DNA of 64,000 bases from Portulaca oleracea (GCA_029582165.1 CM055883.1:20244501-20308500), one strand, 5' to 3'; positions 12,037 through 24,692 are shown, counted from the stretch's first letter. Notes: generated by a model not told the origin, from the letters alone. Numbers and translations: made by a program.

Positions 12037-13060
12037 TGAAGAGGCTCAGGTACCTTACTCTTCACTCGTTGTCTACGCCAAGAGGGTTCAACCACTAGCC
12101 CAAGCATGGAGGTTCAATTTCCCTTTTATTCCGGACCTTGCAAGATCGTCTCGGTTATCCTTTGGATGGGTCTCGAGCCCCTCTAGAGACTCGTGGCATC
12201 TCACCAACCCGGAGGGCCTTTTGGACCCCACCAATATATCGGGTCGACCCAAGGGAGTGTGGTTATTTTTGCATCAGGGGTCGGAAGCGGACTGAATTGG
12301 AGAAACAAACGACAGAACAAGGTAGCTGCTGAGTGGGGCGCAGGTCGCGTCTTGAAAGGCGCTGGCCGCGCCTCTCTCTACTCCCTCACGTCGTGTCCCT
12401 AAGACCCAGGAAAGGCACTAGCTGCGCCATGAAAGATGCAGGTCGCCCCAAGCTGGCGTGGCCCCAGGCGCAGGTGGCGCCTGCCCCTTTTCCTCCCTTT
12501 TTCCTTTGGTTTTTGCCCATATTGAGGACGCTAGACGCGTTTCCCTGGCGTGAGGCGCGCCTTTGGTTTTTGCACGTTCTTGGCATTTCTATAGGAGACA
12601 CGCTTAGCGTTTGGACCGGAGCGGGCTACGCCCAACACTGCCGACGCGCCCCTCTGTTTTCTTTCAGCTTTTTTTTTTCCCTCTTTCCGTGTCTCCTCCA
12701 GAAACACCATCAATGAAACTTAGCGTTTCTCTTCCACTCCTTAGTTTATATTCATTTCAATGAAGAGGAAGACTCAACTTGTTGGCCATCAATGAAACTT
12801 AGGGTTTTCTCCCAAATTCTCTCTTCTCAAATCTTGTTCTTACTTTAGCCTCAAATCTTTGTGGTGGTGTTAATAAATCAATTCCTTTATGGATTAGTGG
12901 TGCTAGTCTAAATATAATCTTTGTGGGTTGTAGCTCCTGGAGGTGGAAACCTCCATTACCAAGTTCATATCAAGTATTTAAGCTCTATTGAAGGTTTTTC
13001 GGGTTCAAGTTCTTCATCCTTCTCAACTCAAGCAAGTCTTTCCCACCATGTCATGCTCCA
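12037..13060 (+). mobile_element. 5' LTR of CRM-like gypsy element A
   Basis: The 1,024 bp LTR starts TGAAGAGGCTCAGG and ends CATGCTCCA, directly before a tRNA-iMet-type primer site. The start aligns with the LTR start of element B at 61971. A frame opens at the LTR start and runs 86 codons (EEAQVPYSSLVVYAKR...), homologous to the LTR-encoded polyprotein tail of element B (EEVRVPFSTLVISAKR). GC-rich GGCGC/GCGCC dyads cluster at 12335-12650. Confidence 0.8.
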
Positions 13061-13062
13061 TT

Positions 13063-13074
13063 TGGTATCAGAGT
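13063..13074 (+). other. Primer-binding site of gypsy element A
   Basis: TGGTATCAGAGT lies two bases after the LTR end. It is complementary to the 3' end of plant initiator tRNA-Met, with a C-to-T change at the last base compared with the copies at 52986 and 57184. Confidence 0.85.
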
Positions 13075-13507
13075 AAAGGTTAGGGTTTTGGCTTGAGTTG
13101 TTGTTCTTCAAATTCCAAGTTAGGGTTCATACCTATTGTTGAATTTGTTGCTAATTGTGTGAAATTCGGGCACCCCTATCTCCTATAAATCTCCAAGTGT
13201 GTAGGAGTTGTTATTGTTGTGAAATTTGGGAACCCCCATCCCCTATGCCATCCAATTGTATTGGAGAAGATATTGTTGTTGTAGAAATTGTTGTTCTCGT
13301 TGATTATTGAAGTTGTGCGATGAAATTTTGAGTTCTTGATGGAGTGTTGAGGTGGCCACTGTGTAGTTGTGTTTGAATAGTGTTGTTGGAAGATAAACCA
13401 CAAAGAACCCAAGCCCTCAAACACTAGCTAGCTACAAGGAAAAAAAACCCCAACTCCACAAAATTTCCCAAACACATTCCGTCTTTTCCCGTCTTTTCGA
13501 TTTGGGT

Positions 13508-16500
13508 GATGAAATTAATCCCAATCGAGAAGAATCAACCATCGCCGAAGTCCCCAAGAAGTGGTTATGGAGACCCGAGATTCCTCCATTAAGAGGACTC
13601 TCAAAACCCTCATGGCTCAAGTGAACAACATCGATGTACACCTCCAGAGTCAACCCCGTGACTGACGGAGGAGGCCCACTCATAGCCCTATTCGTCCTCC
13701 TCCCACCTTTGAGTCGAGTGACGATGATAGAGGCTCCCTCCGACGCCATCTTCGACAAGAAATGGGTAAAAGACCCCCATGGGATGCATTCCATGATGTT
13801 GAGATTGAAATTTCGGAACTCAATGGCTCCACTGACCCCGGCGATTACCTTGAGTGGGTTCAAATCATGGAGAGGGTCTTTGACACCAAGGAGTATAGTG
13901 ATGAAAAGGCCTTCAATATTGTTAGCTTAAAACTCACCAAGGTCGCATCCTATTGGTTTGAGAATGTTAAGACACAACGTGCTAAGGAGGGTCGAACAAA
14001 AATCACCTCTTGGGCGAGACTTAAGCAATTGATGAATTGTCGATTGTTGCTTGGCACCTATAAGCAAGACATTATGAGGAAGCTCTTCGCCCTTACGCAA
14101 GGGAAGAGAAGCGTGAGTGACTACATCCAGGAATTTGAACAACTCCTCATCAAGAATGACCTACAAGAACCTGAGGAGCAAACTATGATGAGGTCCTTGA
14201 ATGGGTTGGATCCCGCCATTGCCGAGAAGATTGAAATCCAACCCTACTACTCCTTGGACGAGCTTTGTAGTTTGGCTCTCAAATTTGAGAGACGTAGGAA
14301 GGAGAAGGACGCCACCAAGCCTTTGAGTAGGCCATTCTTTCCACCTCCCAATCGACCTCCCTGGCCAAGGACTCCGAAGCCTAGTGAAGCACCCAAGTTC
14401 ACACCTACCCCTAGTACTGACAAGGGGAAGGGGATTTCCATGCCCTCTCCCACGGAGCTTCCCCGGAGGATGAAGGGCAAGAAATGCTTTAAGTGCCAAG
14501 GGTATGGTCAATTCCAAGCGGATTGTCCTAACCAGAGAACCTTGACCCTTGAAAAGGTCCAAGAAATATATGAGGAGCTCAAAACGGCACAAGAAGAACC
14601 GGAAGCGACCGTCAAGGCTTGGATTGAGTTTGATGAAGATTACGCCAAGCCAGTGCAACCCTTGCAAGGCAAAGCCCTTGCGTTGAGGAGGGTATTAAAT
14701 GCTCATGACTCCCACCTTGACAAGGGCCAACGCAAGATGATTTTCCAATCACGGTGCTTCGTTGGAGGAAAGGTGTGCAATGTCATCGTCGACGGGGGAA
14801 GTTCTACCAACGTCACCTCGACTCTCATGGTCGAAAAGCTTGGCCTATAATTGTTGCCTCAACCCAAGCCTTACACCCGCAAGGGGCTTAACGATATAGG
14901 CGACATCAAGGTAACGAAACAAGTCCTCGTAAATTTGTCTTTTGGTCCTACTTACGATGATTCTATTGTTTGTTATGTCGTCCCGATGAGTGCTTGTCAA
15001 ATCCTTTTGGGGCGTCCTTGGAAATTCGACAAGCACACTTTGCATTATGGGTTGAAAGACACCTACACTTTTGCCCATGGAAACGAGAGGGTTAGGCTAC
15101 TCCCTTTAGCTCCACATGAAATATTACCTCCATCACCGGGGGTGGGAAGTGAGAAGCCCAAACACATGAGTGAAACACGAGTAGAGAGAGCCCTAAGCAA
15201 GGGGAAGGTCGTTCTTGCCTTACTCCCTTTAGAGGCAAACAAAAGTGAGGAAGAAATGCCCTTACACCCTCTCATGGCTCCCCTTGTTGCTAGGTTCCAT
15301 GACGTCTTCCCCAAGGATCTACCGCCGGGCCTCTGTTTAGGCCCATTTTTTGGCCTAAATAACGCCTTTATACTTAGTCTTTTGACTCGTTTCTAGCTTA
15401 TTTTCGGGTCTTTTACTATGTTTTTGGTTATTTTGTAGGTTTTGGTGTTTTTATACGAAAACGTAGCAAAAAGGGGCTATTTTAGAGCATTTTTGGGAAT
15501 CCCGGGAGTTTTCCCAGGCCAAGCCGAGTCAAAGACTAAGTGGGAAGCAAGGTCGGGTACAATAACCTCCCAAAGGATGACTTCAGCAAGCGTAGCCCCC
15601 GCTACATTCAGTGTGGCAGGCGCTACAAGGCTTGCATTCACTTTTCAGAATCGTAGCACCCGCTATGCCTCTTGTGGCGGGCGCTACGCCCAAGGGAGCT
15701 TTTGCCCAGAAGAAGACAGCAGCCACTATCCCAAAGATAGCAGCCACTGTCCCAAAGGTAACCCTCTACGTGCGCTCAAAGTTAGCCCAGGGATTGCCAG
15801 CTGAGAAAAGGTAGCCCCCGCTACCATAGGTGTAGCGCCCGCGACCTGCTGGACCAGACGGAGATCGCACCTGCTGTCTGGAAGATCGCACCCGCTGTCT
15901 CTCGAACACCCAAATCTCCTAGCTGGGTTTAGCAAGACCGTACCCGTGGTGTCCAGGACCGCACTCGCAGTCTCTCTAATTCTGCGCTTTTTCTACTGGG
16001 TTGCAAGGTGCGTTTTGGGCAACTGTTCTGCTTTGTTTATAAGCCCTTTGCTGCGATTATTTGAGGGACATCCTTTAGGACCTTTAGACAGTAATTTTAG
16101 AGAGAGAATTAGGGTTTTTCACCAGTAATTAGTGAGTAATTAGTGAGTGATTAGTGCATTTGTGTTGGAATTCTTGCTTGGATTGAAGTTTTATTGAAGA
16201 TTGAAGCTATTTTCTACATTATTCTTGGAAGTTCTTCATTGTTCTTGTTCATCCTTCATCCCTACTACTTAGCTAAGCATTCTCTTACCCTTAATCTCTT
16301 TTAATTAACTTTAATATTAGTTTAATCTCTGTTTTTAGATTGGATTGCCTTGTATTTGAGATATTTGGATTATTGTTTTTGCTAGTGTTGTTTTTCTCTG
16401 TTTTGATCATGAATGTTGGAGTTGTTACTGTTGTTAGCATAATAACTAGGATGATTAGAGGCTAGAACCCTTTGGGTTAAGGAGGAATTAAGGATGTGAA

Positions 16501-17187
16501 TGGTTAATTAGGCTAGGGTTAGCAAGTTTAGGAGGTAATTAGTGGGAGAATCAATTTCCCACTCCTATTCTTCCCTCAAGTGGTATGTATTTGGGTCTGA
16601 AAGCTCCCGAATACATCCAACACTTGTGTTGGAAGATAGGAGATGGGATAGTTAATGCTCACCCATGAAAGTGGAAGGAGGTTAACTAGGGAATCCCATT
16701 TCATTAACCCTCCGGGTCCGTGGTGGTCTTTGAGGAAGTTAATCCGGATTATCCTCTAAAGAGGTAATTCGGTGGGTTTTCTCTAACTGGATTGCCACTT
16801 GATTCCCCTTCTTTGTTATTCCCTAATTGCAAAACCCATGTTCTTATTGCCGTTTGCATCCCGAAATCTCCCGAAACCCATTTTCCTATTTCGACTGAAC
16901 CTTAGCCTGCTTTTGTGATCTGTTTTCACTGTTTATCACTTAAAAATCTTATTTCCTTAGTAATCTTAGATCGACCTTGACCTAGTAACTCATGTCCTAC
17001 GCCCTTTGCTCCATGAGAGAGAACGACAAAGACCGGATCACGAAAACCACATTACAGCCTCCCTCCCACGCGCAACCCTGAGCCACTCTTCCCAACAAGG
17101 CGGCTTATCGGTGCAACCCGCAAGAGATCAAAGAATTTCAACGAAAAGTGGACGAGTTCATTTCTAGGGGCTTTGTCCGGGAAAGCA
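13508..17187 (+). pseudogene. CRM-like gypsy Gag-Pol fragment (element A)
   Basis: The segments are 13508-15333 and 17057-17187, interrupted by a solo LTR. Gag is mostly open at 13762-14847 (ELNGSTDPGDYLEW, LTQGKRSVSDYIQEFEQLL). The zinc knuckle reads CFKCQGYGQFQADC, with Gln in place of the zinc-binding His. A protease motif DGGSSTN follows at about 14791, then an in-frame TAA at 14848-14850, then a protease/RT linker to 15333 (LLGRPWKF, FHDVFPKDLPPG). After the solo LTR, RT resumes with NKAAYRCNPQEIKEF and ends at GFVRES where a second LTR begins. The Gag N-terminus also has a TGA (about 13666) and a frameshift. RT core, RNase H, integrase and the 3' LTR are not found in the window. It is dead, and a close relative of element B. 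Confidence 0.9.
15334..17056 (+). mobile_element. Solo LTR, Athila-like, inserted in gypsy element A
   Basis: The 1,723 bp unit begins TGTTTAGGCCC and ends CACATTACA. It is flanked by perfect GCCTC repeats at 15329-15333 and 17057-17061. The gypsy coding frame continues across it, proving insertion. Repeated dyads of the type GTAGCGGGCGCTAC lie at 15590-15960. A TATA-like TTTATAAG lies at about 16037. It has no internal region. Confidence 0.9.
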
Positions 17188-18690
17188 TGAGTTTATTTAG
17201 GCCCATTTTTAGGCCTAAATTATGCTCCCGGGCTTGCTCTTTTCATTCAATTCTGAGTTCTTTTCGTTATTTTTACTTGCTTTTTGGTTGTTTTGTAGGT
17301 TTCTCGAGTTTGAGGAATAAAACAAGGCAAAAGAGTAATTTGAGGGAAAATTAGGGGGACTCGAGGGATTTCCCGAGCCAAGTCGAGCCAAGGAATGCCG
17401 AGGAGTTAAGCAAAGACAGCCCAGGAAAGCATTTCCCTAAAGTTGAGTTTAGGTAGGGTCGTCGCACCCGCTACAACCTTTGTAGCGGGCGCTACGCCCA
17501 AAGAAGGAAGCACGAAAGTCGTGCCACCCGCGACACCCAGGGTGGCACCCGTGACAAATGCACTTGAAGAGAGCTGCCCAGAATGGTCGTGTCCACGTAC
17601 CGACGCGGAATCATAATCGCCTCCAACTTTTCTCTCCGTTGCGCCCGCGACGGCCTTGTTTTACAAGCTTTTTGTGGCTGCAACGATTGTGTTTTGAGCA
17701 ACTTCATTGTCTTGTATAAATACTTTTTAGTGACGATTTTTTTAGGGAGTCCTAAGGCTTAAGAGTTCTGGAATTTTACTATTCATCTTAGTTTTAGAGA
17801 GATAAAGTTTGTAATTAGTGGATAATTAGGGAGATTTCCATCCTCCATTTTGCTTTAATTTGGGTTGTATTCAAGGATTGAAGCTTCATCAATTGGAAGA
17901 TAGTTAAGATTATCAATTCTATTGTTCATCATATACTTGTTTTCATCATCCATAGGTGTTTTCTTCTCCCTTACTCTACTTTTTAATTGCCAATTGCTTA
18001 CTTGTTTGATTGCCTTAATTGTCATTTAGTTGCTTTTTTTTTAGATTGCTTTTACTTTGTGCTAGAAATCATGCTTAGGATTGGAATTACTTGTTTAATT
18101 TAGTTATGATAATGGTAGTGGCTAGGTTCCTCATGGGTTAGGGGGTTATTAAGGTCATTGATGGGTGATTAGGGATGGGTTAGCTAGTTAGGGAGTAATT
18201 AGGAAGAGAATCTAATTCCCACCTTATTTCTTCCTTCAAGTGGGGTGCATTAGGGATCAGAAGCTCTTTAATGCACTAATTGCTTGTCAATGGAAGGCTA
18301 AGGGAGGGATAGTTAGTTACTTGCTCACGGAAGTAAGGATGGGGCTAACTAGGGAAACCTGCTAAATTAACCCTCGGGGTCCGTGGTGGATTTCAGGGTA
18401 GTTAATCCAGACTAGCCTTGGAAGAGGGAGCCTGATGGCCTTATCATAACTTGATTCCCATCTGATTTCCTCCGTCTTCTTACCCCCTAGACGTGAAACC
18501 CGTTCTTTTGATCCCATTGATTTCCTAAAACCCCCGAAGCCCATTTTTATCATCTGACCGAACTCTTGTTCGCTTGCTTGTTGTGTGCTTAGGTTAATGA
18601 CCGTACCTCCTTTTGGTTACCCTTAGTGATCTTAACCTTCCTCTTGACCAAGACATTTAGTTAGGCCCGCTTGTGAGAGTCGTATTGATC
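17188..18690 (+). mobile_element. Second Athila-like LTR, inserted in gypsy element A
   Basis: It starts TGAGTTTATTTAGGCCC and follows the 15334 solo LTR throughout: TTAGGCCC start, GTAGCGGGCGCTAC dyads at 17460-17560, TATAAATA at 17713, and a GGGTCCGTGGTGG block at 18377. The 3' boundary is approximate and no clean target duplication was found. A degraded Gag follows, so this is probably a 5' LTR rather than a solo LTR. Confidence 0.7.
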
Positions 18691-19312
18691 ATATAGAAAA
18701 ATTCGAAGATTAGATTGGCTTTGTGCAAATGCCTGGATTGTCGTCGAAGTATATGAAACTGAGGTTTTTTCTACTTACTTTGGCGGGGAAGGCCAAGTTG
18801 TGGTTCAATAAGTGCCCGTTGGAAACTTATTCTTCTTGGGACGCGTTGAGTTGAGACTTTCTCCAATGGTTTTTCCCGGTCGATGAAACATGTTGACTTC
18901 GACAAGAAATTATGAACTTCAAGCAAGAGCCGGATGAGACTCTTTTTGAAACTTGGGGGAGATTCAAGGGTCTCCAACGATAGTGCCCGCACCATAATTT
19001 TCCAGATTGGTTGTTGCTTCATCATTTTTACCATGGGCTTTATAACATACTAAGAGAATCGATTGATAATGTGTCCGGAGGAATGTTTCTCAAAAAGACT
19101 ACGGAGGAGGCCAACATTTTCCTTCACGAGCTATCTGAAAACTCTCCTCATTGGGGAGGTGACCGAAGTTCGGGAGACGAAGGTTATTCTTCGGGGAGCA
19201 ATCCTACCGAGAAATTCCTGATGGACACCATTCTTGAAATGCGACATAAAATGGCCCTAGATGAGACGACCAGGCAATTGAAAGTTGTTCAAGAGATGCA
19301 AGCCCTTTGATA
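18691..19312 (+). pseudogene. Degraded Gag of an Athila/Tat-type retroelement
   Basis: Translations in mixed frames show GKAKLWFNKCP, ETLFETWGRFKGL, PDWLLLHHFYHGL, DNVSGGMF and EEANIFLHEL. These match the order of conserved blocks in plant Athila/Tat Gag proteins (capsid region). In-frame stops and a shift interrupt it; the last open part is 19011-19310. Protease and pol do not follow. Confidence 0.75.
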
Positions 19313-19640
19313 TTCAACAATGTGTGAAGCTTCAACAATCAGATGTCACCTATGGATGATGGACACCGTTCTTGTTACCAACGCCATTACATGTAAGCTT
19401 TGATTTGGTCAACATCTTACTCAACAATGTGTGAAGCTTCAACAATCAGAGCAAGTAAATGCCATCCATCCTTCCTATGCGAACCAAGCTTCCTTTCATA
19501 TTCTAGCATAAACAAGACCAAACCTAAGAATGATTCTATCACAACCAAGGAAAAATACTAACAAATAATTAGAAGATGATCAAATATAAACAAGCAACTA
19601 ATCAATCAACTAACAACATCAAAATAGAAAATAAGGGAGT
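19313..19640. other. Rearranged retroelement patchwork
   Basis: Short direct repeats (GAAGCTTCAACAATCAGA at about 19327 and 19434; GATGTCACCTATGGATGAT at about 19342 and 19641) suggest small duplications during decay. No gene is seen. Confidence 0.5.
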
Positions 19641-20545
19641 AGATGTCACCTATGGATGATAGGAGAGAATGACAATGGTCAACAAAGATGATACATTCTT
19701 CAATTTCTCAATTGATTAAACTTCAATCACTCAATACAACCAAAACCATCCAAAATAGAGGTGGATTCTTGCTAGTGTTTAGGTTAATCACTCTCTAATC
19801 TCTATAATCTAACAAAGCTCAAAAGGTGTTATCAAAGTAATTAGAAACTCTCTAAAGAACTAGTAAAAAGTTGTCTAACTCTCTAGAAAAATATGAGAAA
19901 AATCTATTTATACAAGGCAAATAAAACTCCTAAAACGCAGTTGTTTCAACAGAAAAACGCTATAAAACAGTGTCGTCGCGGGTGCAACAGCCACTGTCGC
20001 GGGCGCTACGAATTTGGGAGCGAACAAGGCGATTTCAAAATCGTGCGGGATCGCAGGTGCGATCAGCCTGACTCCCACTTTTCTTGAGTTTTTCTTCCGT
20101 GGAATCGTCGTGGGTGCCATCCCTTTTGTTGCGGGTTGCACGGCCTTTCGGCCTCCTCTTCCAATTTTTTCCACCTTAGGCGTAGCGCCGGTTACAAAAG
20201 TGTAGTATGGGCTACCAGATTAGGCAAGGAAGAGCGTTCTGTCGCACCCGCTATAAGAGCTGTAGTGGGATGTGACATCCTTGACTTAGCTCCTTCTAGA
20301 AAACTTTATCGTGCTGACCCGACTCCTCTTCATTCCTCGACCCAGCTTGGCTCGGGAATCCTCTTGGAACCCTCTATTTAGCCCTTGATTATCTTCTTTG
20401 CCTTGTATTATTTCTCTAACTCTTGGTACCTACAAAACAACTAAAAAGCATGTTAAAAACATGAAAATAACCCGGGATTGAGCGAAATCTACAAGGTTCG
20501 AGAGCGTAATTTAGACCTAAAAACGGGCCTAAAAAGTTCATCATT
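19641..20545 (-). mobile_element. Inverted Athila-like LTR fragment
   Basis: Read on the minus strand from about 20541 it starts TGAACTTTTTAGGCCCG, then runs through TTTTGTAGGT, CCCGAGCCAAGC and GTAGC/GCTAC dyads at 19975-20270 to an inverted TATA region (TATTTATACAAGGCAAATAAA) at about 19906. The same order is seen in the two forward LTRs at 15334 and 17188. The left end is approximate. Confidence 0.7.
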
Positions 20546-21832
20546 ACATCGATTCATTGAAGGACCAACAAAGACAATAGTTACATTTCCGTGGTCTACA
20601 CTTCTGGCTTTGTAATTAGGTTACTCCCTAGAGGTACAAAATAAAAAGCTGATAACACTTTAACCTATTACAAGTATACTAGCTACCATAACATTTTAAC
20701 TACTAAAATACTACAAACACCCAAATCCTTCTTCATGCTCGATCTCTAAGACCCCTTGATTGACTTCTCTTACTTTTGTCTCTTGGTGCTTAGGGTTAGG
20801 GACACGGTCGTATTGGTCCAAGGAGTCGGGATCTGACCTAAGAATCTCGCGAGAGCACTCACGAACTAGGTTTGGGAATCGATGATTTTGATGAAGGGTA
20901 AATTATTGTCCTAGGGTCAAAGAGGAAAAGAAGCATAATAGAAATTAAAGGTAAGGGCTCAGAGTAATACCGGACCAACCTAACAAAAGACTAAGTACGG
21001 AAACTGCGGTTTTAAGGGAGATTATGTTCGATAATCAAGTGTACGGATTATGTGTATACCAAGCTAGTACCTGCTTCCCCCCGCCAGGGTGTAAACCTGA
21101 TATTTGCTTTCTATACACGAGCTAGCATCGATCCCCCCCGCTAGGGCAATGAGTCGTTGTTGTACTTTCCAAAGTCCATCATCACTCTCGCACATGATAG
21201 GCTCTGGTAGTATGAAAATCAATCCTAAGTAATCTATTCCAATTCCCTCTCTCAAGAGGAAGGAACTGAAATCAATTAAACCACCCTAGTGTTCCAAAAG
21301 CGATGGTTGAAAGGATCCAAAGTCTCCCGGCCCCCGGCATCCTTCACCCCTCACATGGAAATCTAGGGTGGAACACTAATCATCTCATTAATCACCCTAA
21401 TCCCGCTAATCTAGACTCAATCATCCGCTAGGGGCCCTAATTACCCCCTAACGCTAAGGGAACTACTCACACATGGCAAACACTAACAAAACTCCAACAA
21501 TCAAACTAATACTTGATATTAATCCAGAAAAGAATTAAAGAAAACAAGTAACAATACTAATCAATCCAATCAAAAGCATAAATGACACAAATCAAGACAA
21601 GGAGTGAATCAATTGGAAGCATAAAATAAAGGAGGAAAACAAAGAACTTACTGAGAATTGACAATAGATTGAAGGCTTCAATGTAGAAAGAACAAGAATA
21701 AAAGATTCAATTGCAAAACATAAACCCTAATCTAATTACATGGAATTAAAGCTAATCTAAGAACTAATCTAACCGCTAATCCCTCTAACTATAAACTATC
21801 GAATGAAAAGCTGGAATCATTTATCTAGCTTT

Positions 21833-21834
<2 letters not shown>
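20546..21834 (-). mobile_element. Further inverted LTR-derived sequence
   Basis: Parts of 21290-21480 are the inverse of the 3' half of the 15334 solo LTR (the block with GGTTAATTAG and CCCTAATCACC-type motifs). No coding region is recognised, and it ends against a (TA)n tract. Confidence 0.5.

Positions 21835-21882
<48 letters not shown>
21835..21882. repeat. (TA)n microsatellite
   Basis: A perfect TA tract immediately left of the foldback MITE. Confidence 0.98.
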
Positions 21883-21885
<3 letters not shown>

Positions 21886-22417
21886 AAATTGGATTCTAAT
21901 AATCCATACTTTTGCAAATTGGATGACAATAATCCCTACTTTCAATTTGTATTCTGGTGGCCAAAAAAAAAAAATGGTATTGTAGTGGTACCAAATCCAT
22001 CACCACATTCTTTTTATTTTTTTCATGCCTACCCCATATTGTTTTTGTTTTCTTCGTTCCTGCCCCCAGATAGGTAATGAAATGTAGTTGCTAAAACATT
22101 TTTTAAATTATTTTTTTTGAGATTCCGATCAATTAATATGATTTTTTAAAAAGAATAAAATTGGAAAAATAATAACAAATAGAAAAAAATTCAAAAAAAT
22201 GGGAGAAGTATTTTAAATTCATTAAAAATCGTGGTAAAGTGCTATACAAAGTTTTGAATCAAATGCAACACAAAATCTATGATATTTAGGGTATACTCTA
22301 GATTATGTCCCACTACAATACAATTTTTCTTTTTTTTTTGGACCACCAGAATACAAATTTAAAGTAGGGATTATTGCCATCCAATTTGCAAAAGTAGGGA
22401 TTATTAGAATCCAATTT

Positions 22418-22420
<3 letters not shown>
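21883..22420. mobile_element. Long-TIR foldback MITE, copy 2
   Basis: It begins GGGAAATTGGATTCTAATAA and ends with the inverse, with about 90 bp of well-preserved inverted arms. The core matches copy 1 at 5258-5793 in reverse orientation. It sits directly between two (TA)n tracts, like the microsatellite-flanked Micron elements described in rice. Confidence 0.85.

Positions 22421-22474
<54 letters not shown>
22421..22474. repeat. (TA)n microsatellite between two elements
   Basis: A perfect TA tract separating the foldback MITE from the large element that starts at 22475. Confidence 0.98.
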
Positions 22475-22476
<2 letters not shown>

Positions 22477-23878
22477 ATATGATATAATGAGAATGGAGTT
22501 TTTGTGAGAAGAGAAGAAAGAGTAATCCTAGCCATTGATTCACAAATCAGGGGTGAGTCTAATTATTTCTCTTACCTTTATTTTATTTGATGAGTTTCTC
22601 TCTTTCTTTCTTTCTTTTCTTTTCTGTATCAGGGGGTCTCGCGTGAGTGAGGTCCCCAATAACAATCAATGTGCAATCTACCGCATGCACGCCGGCTCAT
22701 TCACTCCATGCATGGTATAATTGAACGACTTCTCTGCTCCCACTCCCTCACTTGTTGCCGGTAATCACAGCAGCTGGGTTTTTTTGCTGTTCTGTTTTCA
22801 ATTCTCCATAGTTCTCCTCAATATGAAAGAGCAGAAACCCTAATTTTTTTGGGTTTTTTTGGTTCTCTTCAGTTCTACTCAAAAGTTGAACGGGTTCAAG
22901 TTATTTGCTCAGCAAATACAAATCAGAAGGCCAGAAGTTTAGATCAGAAATGATGCTTGTCCTCAATCTTTGATGTATACCAGAGGTTCTAGATGTAAAG
23001 GCCAGAATTTCAGATTAGAGGTTCATTGAGTTGTTTTATGTTTCAAGCTTGAAGAGAACCACAATGCAGTTTTCATGTTCTAAAAAGAGAATCTCTCTTT
23101 CTCTTTTTATTTGGCTTCAGTCTTCATCTTCTATCTTGCCTCTGTTTTATTTTCTTTTTTTTTTCTTCCTTTTGTTTTCTGTCTGTAAATATAGGAATTG
23201 GTTTAGCTTTGATCGAGTGTTAAAAATGGATTCAGCTTTGAGTAGCATTCTTTTTTTTTTTTTCTTTTCTTAGCTTTGAGTAAATATAGGAATTGGTCTT
23301 CATCTGCTCTGTTACTATCTCTATCTCTTTCTCTATTTATTTAGCTTTGAGTAGCATTCTTTTCTCTTTTTTTTTCTTCCTTTTGTTGGTTTTGATCGAG
23401 TGTTAGGGTTAAGTCTAGGGTCATTCCGATGCACATAGTATATTCTGATGATCATTTTTGTTGTTGTTGTTCATAATCGTCAAAAATGGATTTTTGTAGG
23501 TCGAATACTGTTTGGGATCAAATTTATCTTGTTATTTTAATTTAATTGTTGATTAATGATCAGTACACAACCACATGATGTTTATTTTTATTGTTCATTG
23601 TAAGGGGGACTTGAGGATCATCACGGAACGTTTGATGTTCATTCCAGAACTGTTTATTGTTCATTTGTAAGGGTGCTTGATGATCATTACAGTTGGTTGT
23701 CAATTTCGTATGTTGTTGATCACGACATAGTGACCATATATTAAGTTTGTTGATTTTGTTGATTAATGATCATTACACAACCACATGATGTTCATTATAA
23801 GGGGGCTTGACGATCATCCCAGAGATGCGTGATGTTCATTCCATAACTGTTTGTTGTTCATTGTAAGGGTGCTTGATG

Positions 23879-23990
23879 CAACAACAACAACAACAACCTC
23901 CCAGGTGACACGTTTGAGCGTGGTCTGGGGATCCTAATGTAGGCAACCTTGCCCCCATGAACAAACGTTCACAGAGAGACTGATTCCGAC
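23879..23990 (-). mobile_element. SINE fragment (TS/Au-like)
   Basis: A (CAA)n run is followed by GGTCTGGGGATCCTAATGTA, GCAACCTTGCCCCC and CAGAGAGACTGATTCCGAC. This order matches Solanaceae TS and related plant Au SINEs read from their (TTG)n tail. The tRNA-like head is not evident. Confidence 0.6.
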
Positions 23991-24692
23991 GGATCCTAAT
24001 GTAAGGCTGCGTGATGATCATCGTGAAATGATTGATCATCCTTATGATGATTGGTGGGCATCCAAGCACTACTTTGTTGTTCATACTCTTTGGACTTATT
24101 GTTCATTTTCACGCCATCATCATTTTTGGTAGATTATGTTGATCATGTCATCCCCCTTGATGTTCATTTACATTTTACATTATTCACTGATGTTCATCCT
24201 ATGATGCTTGATGTTCATTCCTGGAGTACTTGATGTCCATGTCATTATCATTTGTTGTTCATTGTAAGTGTGACTTGATGATCATTACAGTTGGTGTTCA
24301 TTGTTCATTTTCATTATGTTCAAGAACTACTTGTTGTTCATATTCACTAATGTTCATCCCAAAATGTTTGATGTTCATTCCAAGACTAGTTGTTGTTCAT
24401 TTCAGTTTCGGTTGTTGTTCATTGTGGTGTGATGATCAATGATGATGTTCGTATGTGTAGTGTTGCCGCTGATGTTCATATTATACAATGTTGATGTTTA
24501 TTGTTGGATGTTGTTCGAGTTTGATGTCCATTTTTTACTTGGTGTTAGTTGTTGTTAATAACATAACAAATAATTCCACTGTTGCCCTGATGCTCATTTT
24601 AGTTTATATTGATGTTCTTTTTTTGGGTGCACGATGATGCTCATTTCATTTTGACTTCATGTTGGTTGTTTAATTGAATGTGTAGGGGAGGG

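Noticed and set aside
12333..12716. 127-codon plus-strand ORF considered as a gene
   Set aside because: It lies wholly in the U3 region of the element A LTR; its composition follows the GC-rich dyads.
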